Of a DNA stretch of 54,573 bases, positions 20,924 to 33,185 are shown piece after piece. Position 1 is the stretch's first letter, and every line of letters starts with the position of its first letter. Source of the stretch: Lingula anatina (lineage: Eukaryota; Brachiopoda; Lingulata; Lingulida; Lingulidae). The notes below the pieces were generated by a model that was not told where the DNA came from, did no database searches, and worked only from the letters and a program-made list of their open reading frames with translations. Both the position numbers and the translations under genes were made by a program. The stretch covers positions 538,675-593,247 of the forward strand of contig NW_019774225.1 in NCBI RefSeq assembly GCF_001039355.2. The letters are read 5' to 3'.

Positions 20924-23115
20924 GGTGCTTAAGGGTGATCAGACGCTCTCTCTAAGTGACGCGTTGAAACGAATTATGTGCCTCTTATGTAATTCCTTTA
21001 GCTTAAGTCGCCCGATATGCCGTCTAGGGGTCCAGTGTCAAGGTTGTGGGCCGTGTGACAGACGCTACGGTGGTGTTTAAGACGTGATAAGATTACTGCA
21101 TGAGAGGGTCGCGCTGGAGGGGTCGTGATCACAGTTCACGGAAATTTAAAATCGTCAATTTCACAAGATATGTACATACAACCTTATTCAAAACTCACTA
21201 CTGGTAATGCGAGTCAAAATACTGAAAATCTTGAATTGCAGGGAATAATGACTTCGTTTCAAGAAGGATGAAGAAGAAAATGACGCGTTCATGAGTCAAG
21301 GGTGCTGCACGAACCACGCTAAATAATATGAACCTGTTCCGCATCTCAGGAAATAAAAAGTGTCTTTCACTGTTAACGAAAATACCCTTGGGTCCCTTAA
21401 GCTTAGATTCGCACTTCGGTTGATTTAAACAGAGACATGTACATGGAAAAAGCCTGAGATACTTGGCATCTTAAATGTTTATTCGACGGGTACTTGCGAG
21501 TCCTACGTATACCCTACCAACTACAAGGCAGGACTCTGTTCAACACACTAGGTGAATCAGTTGACCTTTTACATGATACACAGATGTTTACGATGTCCAA
21601 CATACCTCGTGTTTGGGTGCCGGAATTTGACATGTGATATTTGACACTAGGTGACCCAGTGTGACAGCAATGATAGTCCCCAGGCTCCATGTGATTAGTA
21701 GTGGTTATGGTTATGGTTAGTTGGAGTATTGGGGTTAGTATACGGGGCAAATGTCTCCTTATATAGTAACTGGGAACGGACTACGCCCGGTACCTAAAGT
21801 AATATCATTACTGTCACAACGGAATAAAAACGGTAAATACAAGTCAAATATTGGGAATATTTATGTGACCTTGAATTTCACCATTGACCTACTCTCCGCC
21901 TTGAACAGTACTTTACATGTATTATACATGTATCTACAAAACTGGCAGAAATACACTCATAGAACGTTTGGACTTGAGTAAAAATGATGTAATGGCAATC
22001 TTTCTGTTACCTTGAAATTGACCTTCGGCCTACTTTTGACAACGAAATGCAATTTGTTCATTTTCTAGCCCTAATAACTCCAAAACTGCCAGAGATGCAT
22101 CCATAATTACTAACTTACTTGAACTTGAATAGGAAATCTTATATTGGGCATCTTAATGCGACCTTGTTCACATTTTGAGGTTTAGAGGATATGAATTTGA
22201 ACTCTTGTAGCCCTATTGACATATTCCTAATGTCCGTGTAACCTATGTGGTGAATTTGCTGTTGAACACTGTGTAAAATTGAATCGAAATTGACAATTAA
22301 CCATTCTGTGCATCATCATTTGCTTTTGTTTTTTGTAAAAGTGGATTTCAAATTTCTTCGAAATCACTGCAATATTACAAGAATACCCCCAGAAGCTAAG
22401 TATGGGTCTGCGTGTAGCTTTTCTCTACAAAATTACTGAGGTACTAGTGCTAGCTACGTGTACGCATATACCTCCTGACTCCTACCTGACTCCAATTTCA
22501 TATAAAAAACTAACGGTGTATTTGTGTCAAGGTTAAGATGTTTACTTTTTTCTGTATCCACAAATAGTGTAACCTCCCAACAACATAGAATAACAGGTGT
22601 TTTACCGTCCCGCCAGCCATTAATTTGTGCAAAATTGTTTGTAAATGAGAACTTTGCTGACTCATCGCGTCATATTTTAGGATGATGAGTCATATTGAAT
22701 ATTTGATGTATATTTTTATCCCTTAGGCATATCATTTAATACTGACACACTGCTCAAAAAGATTAGGATAGTGGGCTTTAAAAATAAAAGCGGCCTTGTT
22801 TGGCCAAATCTCGAGCAACAAATATTCGTTTTTGCCTTCTTTCTTGTTGTGAATGTGACTATGAAAGTTTGTGGTACACTGGGATGGAGGAGACATAAAG
22901 GCAGTTGTTAACGGATATTCATTCTTTGCTTACACTACCATAGACTTGAACCAACTTGGGGGAGATGCATTTGTACGGCACATGCTATGTACATGTACGC
23001 GGAGTGGTTCAAGTGTCGTCCCTGCGCCACTCTGATTAAAAACAAGTCAGACGAGGAAGTTTGAAACCTAGTTTTATTATCATATACAACAGGACAATAG
23101 AATGTATTCTTTCGC
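20924..23115. other. Upstream region of locus A; diverged internal repeats
   Basis: It contains the 5' flank of locus A, with no clear promoter motif. A roughly 150-bp theme is repeated with much divergence over about 21840-22210: TGTGACCTTGAATTTCACC, then GTTACCTTGAAATTGACCTT, each followed by CTACTTTTG-like text, ACTCCAAAACTG and a pentad of similar words. No coding exon was recognised. Confidence 0.4.
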
Positions 23116-23118
23116 GAT

Positions 23119-23764
23119 CAGGGGCGGATCCAGAATTTTTGGAAGGGGGGGGGGGGGGGGGGGNNNNNNNNNNNNNNNNNNNNNNNNNNNNNNNNNNNNN
23201 NNNNNNNNNNNNNNNNNNNNNNNNNNNNNNNNNNNNNNNNNNNNNNNNNNNNNNNNNNNNNNNNNNNNNNNNNNNNNNNNNNNNNNNNNNNNNNNNNNNN
23301 NNNNNNNNNNNNNNNNNNNNNNNNNNNNNNNNNNNNNNNNNNNNNNNNNNNNNNNNNNNNNNNNNNNNNNNNNNNNNNNNNNNNNNNNNNNNNNNNNNNN
23401 NNNNNNNNNNNNNNNNNNNNNNNNNNNNNNNNNNNNNNNNNNNNNNNNNNNNNNNNNNNNNNNNNNNNNNNNNNNNNNNNNNNNNNNNNNNNNNNNNNNN
23501 NGGTGGTGGGTGGGGGGGGGGGAGCGGGGGGGTGGGGGGGGGGGGGGGGGGGGGGGGGAGTCCGCAGATGCAAAATCGACCCCCCCCTCTTTGGCGTGGG
23601 ATCCGGGGACGGAAAAAATAGGTATTTTCGAGGGCGAACAGTGCCACTTGGTACGGTTTAGAACTGTGATTAAGTTAGTCTAAATTCTAATCCATATGTT
23701 TGATTTTTTCATAGATCGAAGGGGGGTCAGGACCCGCCTGACACCCCCTAAATCCGCCACTGTT
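23119..23764. mobile_element. GTGGCGGATC-family element interrupted by an assembly gap
   Basis: The left end CAGGGGCGGATCCAGAATTT and the right end CCCCTAAATCCGCCACTG are inverted terminal repeats. Between them lie long poly-G tracts, a 338-base N run (23164-23501), and a right half related to the element at 16463. The poly-G runs at the gap edges are a plausible cause of the assembly break. Confidence 0.7.
23164..23501. other. Assembly gap (N run)
   Basis: 338 undetermined bases inside a poly-G-rich repeat. Open frames running through it are artefacts of unknown bases. Confidence 1.
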
Positions 23765-23859
23765 TACCGTGCCACTTTACCGGGTTCTTACTGTACAGGT
23801 AATTCGTCCAGGGAGGGGGTATTCCCTTTCACTGCCAAAATAGACCGCATCAAGGGTCT

Positions 23860-24085
23860 GCAAACATGGTAAAGTTCAAGTTCAAGTTCATCAACGTTGG
23901 TAAAGTTCAAGTTCATCATGTACACGAGCACTTATTTGAGAAGACGACACGGAGGGTTCCTTGATAGATTACTTTTTCACTATGACTATAAGTGTGATAT
24001 TTTCAGAAACCGAAAGAGGGATCAGGGCCCACCTGACCCCCCCCCCCCCCCACACACACACACACCTCTCTAAATCCGACGCTGT
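23860..24085. repeat. Fragment of a repeat shared with 36420-36568
   Basis: GTCTGCAAACATGGTA, then TCATCATGTACACGAGCACTTATTTGA, GATAGATTACTTTTTCACTATGACTATAAGTGTGATATTTTCAGAA (in two pieces of 20 or fewer shared bases) recur at about 36428-36560 with few changes. Both copies run into C-rich sequence. At 36569 that C-run meets the second gap. Here the copy ends in CTAAATCCGACGCTG, a mutated terminus of the GTGGCGGATC family. Confidence 0.65.
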
Positions 24086-24089
24086 TCGC

Positions 24090-26435
24090 AATTTTACTAC
24101 TTCTGTTTAATTATACATACTGGATGTTATGTAGTAAAGAGGTGACACGGGTGTATGTTACTCATCCTGCTAGCTCTGAAGCCTTTCATACAATACTACA
24201 ATACGTCAGCCTGTTTAACAATTCTATAATTTCTGTTGTTCATGAGAGATCAGCAGTCATGGAGAGGCCTAGGAAGATCGAAGTAAAAGAAATCGGCAGA
24301 TACTAAAATTCATCCATCAAGACGAAAAGTTAACAACAACCTAGACGAGGAGGTTTATAATTTTGTTGACCTCAAAACATTGTTATGTATTTCACCCTTT
24401 AAGCGATGAATTCTAAATCGGGAAGAAATGCATGCCATTTTTAATTTTATAAAAGCCATGACATAATTCACCTTAGTAGAGAAAAAATGGAGATTACGAC
24501 TAACGATGAACGCTGCACAAGATCAACGCGCTCCTACCCCTGTGTCTTACGTAATTTAGAAGTCAGTATTGAAATTAATAAACATATTCGTTTAGCCAGT
24601 TAATGAGATGAAATCGTGGTTTGTTATACTCCCTTACTAAAACATGTCAACCCTTATGCAATGCGTAAAATAATAAAAGTAATTAAGCCGTAAACCAATA
24701 TCTACCCAACTTCTAGAAGGATTTTTTTCATAAAGATTTACTAATTGTTCAACCAATGGATTAGCTAACCGTGGTAAAAAATCAGTTGAAATAATACTTT
24801 GAGTGCTAAACAAGAGCGGTGCCAATTTCAACAAGGCCGCATGATCTTAAAACTTACTCGAGTAGTATTTATTGCAGTAAAATCAACGTCCAAATATACA
24901 GGGAAATCAGCGAATGGTCTCATTTCGACTATGTTACTAACCTGGGCCATGCTTTCCCTGCCATATCTAAATCATGCAATAGTTCGTAGAGACAAAATGA
25001 AGCCACACCAAAGATAAAGAGTCCACAAAAACGAAATAGTTAAGCTACAGCTGTGCCAGTTCGAGGTACATGGTTTCATGTTTAAAAAATGTTTGTCTTT
25101 CAGACCGTTGGTTTCCTTGCTTTTATTTTGGTTTATTCCAATGGTTTCAATGATTGGAAAAAAAAACAACTTAACTTTGAGGCGCACTGAATGTCACCAG
25201 AATTACTGTCAAGGTATTTTGTTTATCGTTAACAGTAACAATATTGTTTACAGTGTAGACAGCGTGGTAGTAAGGTGTTATTATAAAGTGGATGAGGGCG
25301 AGAGGAAACCGTTACACTTGTTTACTAGTATAGAACTCAAATCCAGCACATACATTGTACTTTAAAGCGGTATGATAAAGTTAAATACAACTTCACCCCT
25401 TCCTTCTCTTTATTCTGTTTGAAATACGGTCCTGGTACATTGTTTCGGTTTCTTAAAGCAGTTATATATTATTAAACTTGGATAGGATCTGCAAAATGAC
25501 TGCTGAGAATATTAGGTTAAGTGACCCCCAGAACTAACAGAACTTCGATATCAGCGGTAGACACACACGCTAAAAGACATGTGACATTTCACGAACAAAC
25601 CCTAATGATAAGTGTGTGTAAATTTGGCGGTCTTTTCAATTTAATGGGCATTTCTTTACCTCTTAGGAAATGACACAGAAACTTAGGACTTGGGGGGGGG
25701 GGGGTACATGTATTAAATGTGAATAAATGGTATTAAATATTTATATCTTCATCGCTAGTTTGTATTTTCTGTACCATTGATCATGTTAGTAATGGTGTCC
25801 GGAATGAAAATCGCCATCAACAGCAATTAACTCCTGTGATGTGATCATTTATTAATAAAAGCACGTGAAACTGGGAGTGGGGCAACCTTTTTGACCAATG
25901 TTGGATAGTACGAAAGCAAAAGTTGATAAAATGCATCATTAGATATGATTAAGATATTAAGATTCGTATCTTCCTTCCTTACAGGTACAAAAGCATATCA
26001 AATAATATGTCGCCAAATTACAGACAAAAAGTTAGTATCATGTAAAACTTCATCGTCCTCATAAACACGAACGGCGTCAAAACTAGGTTCTTTAATCAAA
26101 AGCTAAATATATAGACTTATATTCTTCTATATATCTGTATTAGTCAAGTGAATATCATGAAGGATATAGATTCATATATTGATACGTAGCTTCAATCTAT
26201 GATTGAGAAGTATATGGAGGTCATCTATATTGAATAAAAACGAAGCATCTGTAAAATTGGCGGTGCCTCTAACATGTATCCTCTGAACCAAGCTGACCTA
26301 TATAGTTATTATACGCTGTACTTGTGGAGGTAAAGAGGTGAGACTTGGTAGTTATCTTTACATCTTCGGGAAGAGCAAAGCACTTTGATGGCCAATGCTG
26401 TTAGAAATGCATGTCCAATCAAAGTAAAGACTCGT
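24090..26435. other. No gene recognised
   Basis: Several open frames of 60-95 codons occur, but none has a recognisable domain, and base composition does not differ from the surroundings. A G-run lies at 25691-25704. This is the 3' flank of locus B and the far upstream flank of locus A. Confidence 0.4.
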
Positions 26436-26440
26436 CTGTT

Positions 26441-29400
26441 TTAGCAGTGGTCTGCAGACAGTTTGGCTTTCCGCCCGAACACAGAACGAAGCAGCTCAAC
26501 ACCAAACGGCCCATAGATGTAGATGTCCTCGCTCTTGTACTGCAAGCCGTATAGAACATCCAGAATGGTGATGACAACATTAGTGCCAGAGCAGATGATG
26601 AATTTGACTGTCTTCCCATTGGCTACAGGCAAGCACGGTTTCAACGAATCAGCATCGATCAATCCTTCAAGCCCGGACCATTTATCATCTGCATCTGAAA
26701 CACAGAATGTGGTCGTCAAGCGCTCGTCGTCTTCAGCGTAACTGGCAAGCTCTTCACGAAAAAGAAGGTGCTCTGGTGTTTTAGAGTGGTAGAAGAATGA
26801 CACGCGAGTTTTGTCGGATTTATTCTTTGCCACGGTTCGAAACAATTGTATGGCAGGCGTGGCGCTGACTCCAGTCGCAATCAGAATCAACTGATCCAGT
26901 TTCCCGGGCTCGTATTCAAAACCACCACATGGACCGCGGCACTCCATGATGTCTCCTGTAAAGACATAAAATAAATAATACATGGAGAAGACCCTTCTTT
27001 ATACTCCAACATATCACTAAGAACACCATATACAAGTGAAAACACAATGCAGCAGTATTAGCTTTACTGGTGAACATAATTTTGCTATGGGCTCAAAAGT
27101 TTTGATGAGGTGAACCTTCATCAGTTATAAAATTGAAATCAAAATTTCGTAAATGAATATATCACATCAAATACCTATTGCCATCGTTTGAATGGCTTTG
27201 GAGAATAAACCGTGAGTCTCCAGGCGCATCCCAAACTCCATCACACCGTAGTCAGAGGGTACAGACAGAGGTGACAGGTAGCGGTCATTACTTTTCCCAT
27301 TCACATCCACCCGGGCCTGCACGTACTGGCCTGGCATGCACCCAGAATGCATTTCAGCATTAGGGAGGGCGAATTTCAGACGCACGATGTTGTCAACTTC
27401 GTTGGTGCGTTCAATAAGCTTCAGTGGGACAAAGGCGTCTGTTTTTAACCCCGGCAGGTGCGTTTTCCCGTCGACTCCTTTCAGAGCGCCCACGTGCTTC
27501 GGTGACCTTGCTGAGAAAGGGTCGTCGAAGTTGATGTCTTGGTTTGGTTCTGCACCGGTGCCCCCACTCTCCTGCAGAGCAATCTCTCTAAGCAGACGCT
27601 CCGAAAGAGCTTTCTTGTCCTCAATGTTCAGCTTCTTAATTTCTGCATTCAGGACGCGTTTATGAGGGTGTTGGACCCTAAATCATAATAACTTCAATTT
27701 CTTTTGCTGTTACAATTAACACAAATCAAGCAATGTCAATGGACTGTATTTCTGAAATACATTTGTTAACCTATAGATAATTTCAATGTCAGTTATTGCT
27801 TATCAGATGTGCTTTCAAAAGAGTGCCAGTAATTGTACATATATAAGAAACAATGATTACAAAAATAGATGGCAATCACCATATCAATAAGTTACCCCAA
27901 CCCCACCCGAAAAATAACATTTCTATAATAGGTAACCGATGATAAAAATCTTTAAAACTGTTTAACTGTTTTAAAACTTACCAGTAATCCAGTTCTTCCA
28001 TCCCCAAAAGAGAGGTTTGTCCAATCCATCCTCGTGCCACCTCGTTACTCGGACCCATCACCCACCCCGCCTTGGCGTCACGAAGCAGACGCTCTAAACC
28101 TAGAAACCAAAGCTATCGTGCAACGCCACGTGTCTTGACGGCATTTAGAAACATGGTAAATACATTTGGATTTTGAAATATATGTATTTGTCTATTATTT
28201 TGCCATTTGTGCTCTCAGGCGTTTTACCAGGAGTCAAATAACCATAAACAAATAATAATCGATTAATATTTTCTCGATTTATTTAATATTGCATATGGTT
28301 TATGCCTTCATCTATTGTATTTGACTTTCAAACATTTGGTTTCTCAACACAGTAAAACCATTAATGTATTTCCTTTTTTTCAATTCCACATTTCTACTTT
28401 ATCATATAGGACAAGCTCTCCATACTTGGTATTTGATATCCAAACATTCTATTTCACAGCAAAGCAAAACGTGATAATAAAAGAAAAAATATTATTTTAC
28501 CAAGCTCTGTCTTGTACCCGGCCCCGCCACACACATGTAACATCGTGTCGGAAACCTCACTCACGTTTTTAGATGACATCACTTTCAGCTGCCATCCCCA
28601 GTGTAAATACCCAAACCTGAAGTACATTTCACGTGGTGATTTAACCTCCGCCTAACTTAGATACCTGCATATATGCTGACATCATAAGACAACCCTTTTC
28701 CATGCAGTTTAATTTAAATTCACGGGACCTGTCTCACAAAAGAGTCTAAGAGCTCATTTCCAATGAATGCAATCAGATTAAAGAATCGCCACGCCTTCTC
28801 TAGTTTCCCACGTACCCGTATAATCACCAGCGTTTCTGTTCTTGCCAAGGCCAGTAGAAGACCTGTTAATCTGGTTGCATTAAGCAAAACTCCCCTAGTA
28901 CGATAGTTTCATTGGTAATAAACCCCAAGTTTGAAACTGACCTTAACTTGCCCACTTTTACACAAGGTAACGCGGTAACAGTCCACTTTGAAATTAATTT
29001 CAGTTCGACTGCGTTAAAATAGGAGATTACTGGCGCAAGTTTTATGCTAATTTTATATCTATTTCAATATGGAATTGGCCTCATTTTCGGTTTACAGCCG
29101 TTTTGTGTAACGTGACAGAGAGTCTCAAGTAATAGAGTCTGCTTCCCATTCGTGCTTTCATGTCAGCCTCGTTCTAGATTTTAACCCACTTAGGCAAGGC
29201 TAACCATTATTAGCAAATGGAGGGCGGACTTTCTGTTACAAGGACCCTCAGGTTCGTTACACCGGTACCAAGCTACTTAATTAAATTGAAAGAACTCTTC
29301 TATGTAAGTATATCCAATGTCGAAGTCATAAACTGTGCAATGTCATACCTTGGTTTCAGTGTCAGATCTGTATGCATACTCCAATCATTGTTATTGGTGA

Positions 29401-31105
29401 CCTTGTCGTAACCTCGTGCCACGTGGAACATCATAGAACGACACGCGTTCGTAGACGCTATGCTTTGCCCGAAATAATCCTAAGATGATGCAGATTTATT
29501 ATGAAAGATCAGACACCAGTTATGAAAACCGCGGATTTGTGAAATTCGATTTTAAATCGGACCTAATGACTTGAATTGCGCTTTAATTCATGGACCAACC
29601 GATTTACTAAATGCTGAATAAGTTAACAAGGTTTATTCTTTATATTAATTTTTAATTTTAATTAAAATCAGCTTCCAAGTATTACTGATATATTTACTGG
29701 TGGTCATTTTATGAGCACATTTAAACAAAGAAATATTTGTCTTCAAGGCTGTTGCTACTTCAATAGTACATGTATAAAAAATCACTTGGAGTACACTTAT
29801 AAATGCAATATATAAACTAATTTCCAAATCTATCTACATTACCTGAATGGCTGGATAGTCACAAATACGTAATCCGGTGTCAGCGTGACGTTTGTCCACC
29901 ACGTGCTTTTTGGCTACGTCAATGCAGCCCATAGCAATCCCGCACCAACAGGATGACGACAGCAACAGGAAGTAAGGGTCCACAGTCTCGTCGTTGGAAT
30001 CGGCTCCATCACCTGAAAGAAATATTATTGGTTCTTTTTTACTCCAGTGCGACTTTTTCACTTAATGACTGCATATTAATCCCGTTTTTTCGATTTCTAT
30101 ACTAAAATGTACTGACAGTCAATGAAACGCATCATTTATTTATCAAATAATATTTTTGATCCTTCGGCACATTAAGAAAATAACAGTTTACGTGTGAAAT
30201 ACATGTATGACCCATTATTCAGTTACACAAGGTGAAATAAAGGTCACAAAAGATCAATGAAATGCAAGGTCACGTAATCAAATCCCTTTGGTTCCGCCTA
30301 TCCTCCAGCATCCCAGGGCCCGCAGTCATTTTTTCAGTGTCAGACGTGGCATCACTGAACTTTTTTTTGTCATGTGTCACACTGGATTTCGTGACTACCT
30401 TAAATAGCTTTCATTGACTGTCAGTATATATCAGAATCTAAATCAGAGCTCAAATAATTAATACTTTTATTTTTTAAATGGTAATGGGAGCCTACATTTG
30501 TGAAACAATTACCTATTGGTCCAATGAGACGGTCTTGCTTCAGAACGCCCTCTGTGATCAGCACACCAGACTGGTTACCATGGAGACCAAGTGCTTTCCA
30601 GTCGTCAGTATGGGCACGGATCTCGTCCTAGACGTGTTATGTGAGTAAAAATAATTGTACGTTAACGTAGAGTGATCAGGTGGTCAAACCATCAGTACTC
30701 TTAAGGGCATCTATTGTGGGTTACAGACTTTAATTATTTAGCGAAAACCAAAAAAGGGGGGGGGGGTTAAATTCAAAATGTTCTCTTCATCAAGGTATCT
30801 TATACTTGGGTGTCTTCTGTATACCTCTCCTGCACCCCAAGCCAACCCCACCCCGCCCGCTGCTTTTGCGAAATCCTGGTTTAGTGGACAGTGTACAACT
30901 TATAAAACCTACACCCCACTTACCGGAAAGACTAAGAACACAGACAAGTTGGAATAGTCTCCAGAAAAATCAGGACTGATCGTCTGTATGACGTAGAAGT
31001 CAGCAAATCCGGCACTGGTCGTCCAGGAGGAATACTTCAGGAGGCGGAATTGACCGTCTGCCTCTTGGTGGTTTTTGGAGGAGAATGGAAACCAAAAATG
31101 GCCGC
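26441..31105 (-). CDS. Locus B: exons 4-11 of an acyl-CoA-dehydrogenase-like/FNR fusion; no exons 1-3 seen
   Basis: Eight exons (minus): 31105-30924, 30627-30513, 30012-29843, 29479-29349, 28616-28501, 28099-27982, 27677-27175, 26955-26441. Lengths are 182, 115, 170, 131, 116, 118, 503 and 515 nt, identical to exons 4-11 of locus C, with all splice sites and frames intact and 615 codons to TAA. The first exon enters in phase 1, so it needs an upstream partner. The block encodes the middle and C-terminal parts of the dehydrogenase fold (GGHFWFPFSSK, SWTTSAGFADFYV, RLLRDAKAGWVMGPSNEVAR) and the complete reductase module (RYLSPLS, GPCGGFEYEPG, GVSATPA). The last two exons differ from C at roughly 6-7% of residues. 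No copy of exons 1-3 is visible up to 38.7 kb, though a 518-base gap intervenes. It is either a 5'-truncated duplicate or an alternative 3' module for C. Confidence 0.78.
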
Positions 31106-31189
31106 CTGAAAGGAACGTTGGCCAATAAACTTATTTCAACATTGAAATATATTAAAGTTTTATTATAGAAATATAACAGGTTTATTCAT

Positions 31190-31490
31190 AGTCGAGTAGC
31201 CAGAACGCTAATCCTGCAATGTTTTTCCCTGTAAATTTTTTTTTGCAGAAATGCATTCTTTAGGTCGAGAGAAGCAAAATTAGCTTGGTTGCTATTTCCG
31301 AGACACTGAGCATTTTTCAATATGACCGTCAATTTATCAGGAAAAATAGAAAAACGACCAGAAGTCGCCGGGTATTCTTTATTAAGAGCTTATGTTTATC
31401 CTATCAGGTGAGCACAGCAAGACTAGTAAATACACTTAAGCGCGTAACATTTAGCAAAAATGGCCGTCAAAACATATGGCAGTAAGTAAA
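31190..31490 (+). repeat. Inverted copy of the repeat at 36100-36420
   Basis: AGCTTGGTTGCTATTTCCGA, GAGCATTTTTCAATATGACC and GTCGCCGGGTAT are read here on plus. The same words appear on the minus strand at 36120-36360. The two copies are about 70-80% alike by eye and face each other across 4.6 kb. Related text also occurs near 35800-35980. Confidence 0.65.
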
Positions 31491-31720
31491 AAAGCAGCAA
31501 AATAAATCCTTTTTTTTTTTTGGCAAATTTAGTCTCATTAAAACATATCCGCCTTTTCTATTTATGTTCAGTATGATAATTAGTTTATTTGCTTATTTGA
31601 CATTTATCAGATGGTGGCAGGAGTCCAATTGCCACTCCCACTAGCCCCATAGTCAAAGCCTGCTATGTTTTTTGCAAGTTTTTTTAAAAGAAATTATTTC
31701 ATCTAACTTGAGACCCTAAA

Positions 31721-32887
31721 GAGGGAATTAAAAAAAAAAACAACAACATTCAAATGTGTAATTACTGGGGCGATTTACATTTAAGCAATTGCAGCGGTGG
31801 AAACATTTGAGTAAAGCATAATTGGCAATGAATTCCTCCTAGAAGATATCGTTTTTCTTCTGAACACGGTTAACAGGTGGTATGCCGGAAAGACTACTGA
31901 ATGAATTCAAGTTCAGCCGTGTCGCTTTCATTGATGGGCCTGCTCGGAAAATTCCGAATAAGATAAATTCAGATGCTTTTTATTTTAATTTTTTATCTTG
32001 TTTTGCACTGAGATAACGCTTGGTTTCACCTTCGACGTTATAGAGCACGATGAGGTTCACAGCTGTTCACACCTCGGTGGTTTTATTATTGAGTAGTCTT
32101 TACTCTTTCAAATGTCTACTGCCGACTTGCCCCGGGTACTGTATGAACATATGAACGGTCTTTAGAAGCAAAGACCCAAGATAGCAAAGTGGGGCTTGAA
32201 AAGAAAATGAATGTCCGTTAAAAGCGAACAGAGGCGACGCGACTTTTGTAAACAATAAAAATTTTCTCCCTGATAATCCCACCGAGATGATAGCACATTT
32301 TGAAGAAATGCAGTACATAAGGAGGTAACTATGGCTCAATTGAAGTTCAAGATCTGTGACACCAAAATAAGGATTTTTAAGTGAAAAGAAAGGAAATATG
32401 ATATTGACGACGCAGACTTTGTTCTAATGCCAGCAATTTGTTCGTTTTAAATCGATCACTTCATGAAAACTTTTTAAAATATACCCTATTTTTATGCAAA
32501 AGGTAACTTGCAAAGACCCACGAGAGCCCACATTCGTTTCCCTGACATTCCAATTCAGGGGCCCAGTCGTTGTCGATATGGAGTGACGTGCCTCATCCGG
32601 GATTTGAACTCGTGACTCTGAGTTACCATGATTGATGACGATTTGGATTGCTCATTTGCATCCATGCACGCTACCGACTGCGCCGTGACTAAGCCGCCCA
32701 CCCTCCGTACGTACGAATTTCCTTTTATAGTAATTAATCGCAATTTTCAAAAATTAATTCTGGCAAAAAAGGACATTATACTCTGCTGGGACTCGAACCA
32801 GTCAACGAGTATCTGACGATATCCCAAACAGCAAAGTTACCACGGAGCCACGGCAGCTTCGTTGATATTTCATGATCAGATGGAAAC
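31721..32887 (-). repeat. Approximately 1.1-kb interspersed repeat, copy 1 (uninterrupted)
   Basis: It starts near ACAACATTCAAATGTGTAAT and ends near CATGATCAGATGGAAAC. Blocks are shared with copy 2 (33186-35006) and more distantly with copy 3 (41579-42543): TTACATTTAAGCAATTGCAG, TTTGCACTGAGATAACGCTT, AGCACGATGAGGTTCACAGC and CTCATCCGGGATTTGAACTC. At its minus-strand end it carries two tRNA-like units (see separate entry). No intact coding frame. Confidence 0.75.
32590..32856 (-). repeat. Dimeric tRNA-like SINE heads, copy 1
   Basis: On the minus strand, the first unit (about 32856-32785) reads GCCGTGGCTCCGTGGTAACTTTG and then GACTGGTTCGAGTCCCAGCAG (given here as A-box-like and B-box-like parts). 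The second unit (about 32690-32590) reads CACGGCGCAGTCGGTAGCGT and GAGTTCAAATCCCGG. Each has RNA polymerase III A- and B-box-like words about 50 bp apart. Neither closes a proper cloverleaf acceptor stem by eye, so these are tRNA-derived repeats rather than tRNA genes. Confidence 0.55.
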
Positions 32888-33185
32888 TTTCAACCTTGTC
32901 ACGGAGAGGGACAGATGGATTTACATGTATATATCTGCTGTCCCAATCGATCGTGCGGGTGCCGTATTTCATCTCACGTAACACCAGTCCTCGACCATGT
33001 TATATCGTGAACGGTAAATTCCATGATGTACAGGGAGCCGTGTTTGAGAACTCGACGCAAAGCTCGGAGTTTGATTTATCCTTAAAATATTTTTGGCTTT
33101 ACCTATGATATCAAAGAGTACAATGGGACCAAAGGCAGTTTACAACAGGCGTGTTATACTTTAAGGGGGACCATAAGAAGATGGA

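Noticed and set aside
23036-23683. Gly-rich, Pro-rich and undetermined open frames around the first gap
   Set aside because: They consist of poly-G/poly-C and N bases, with no evidence of a real protein.
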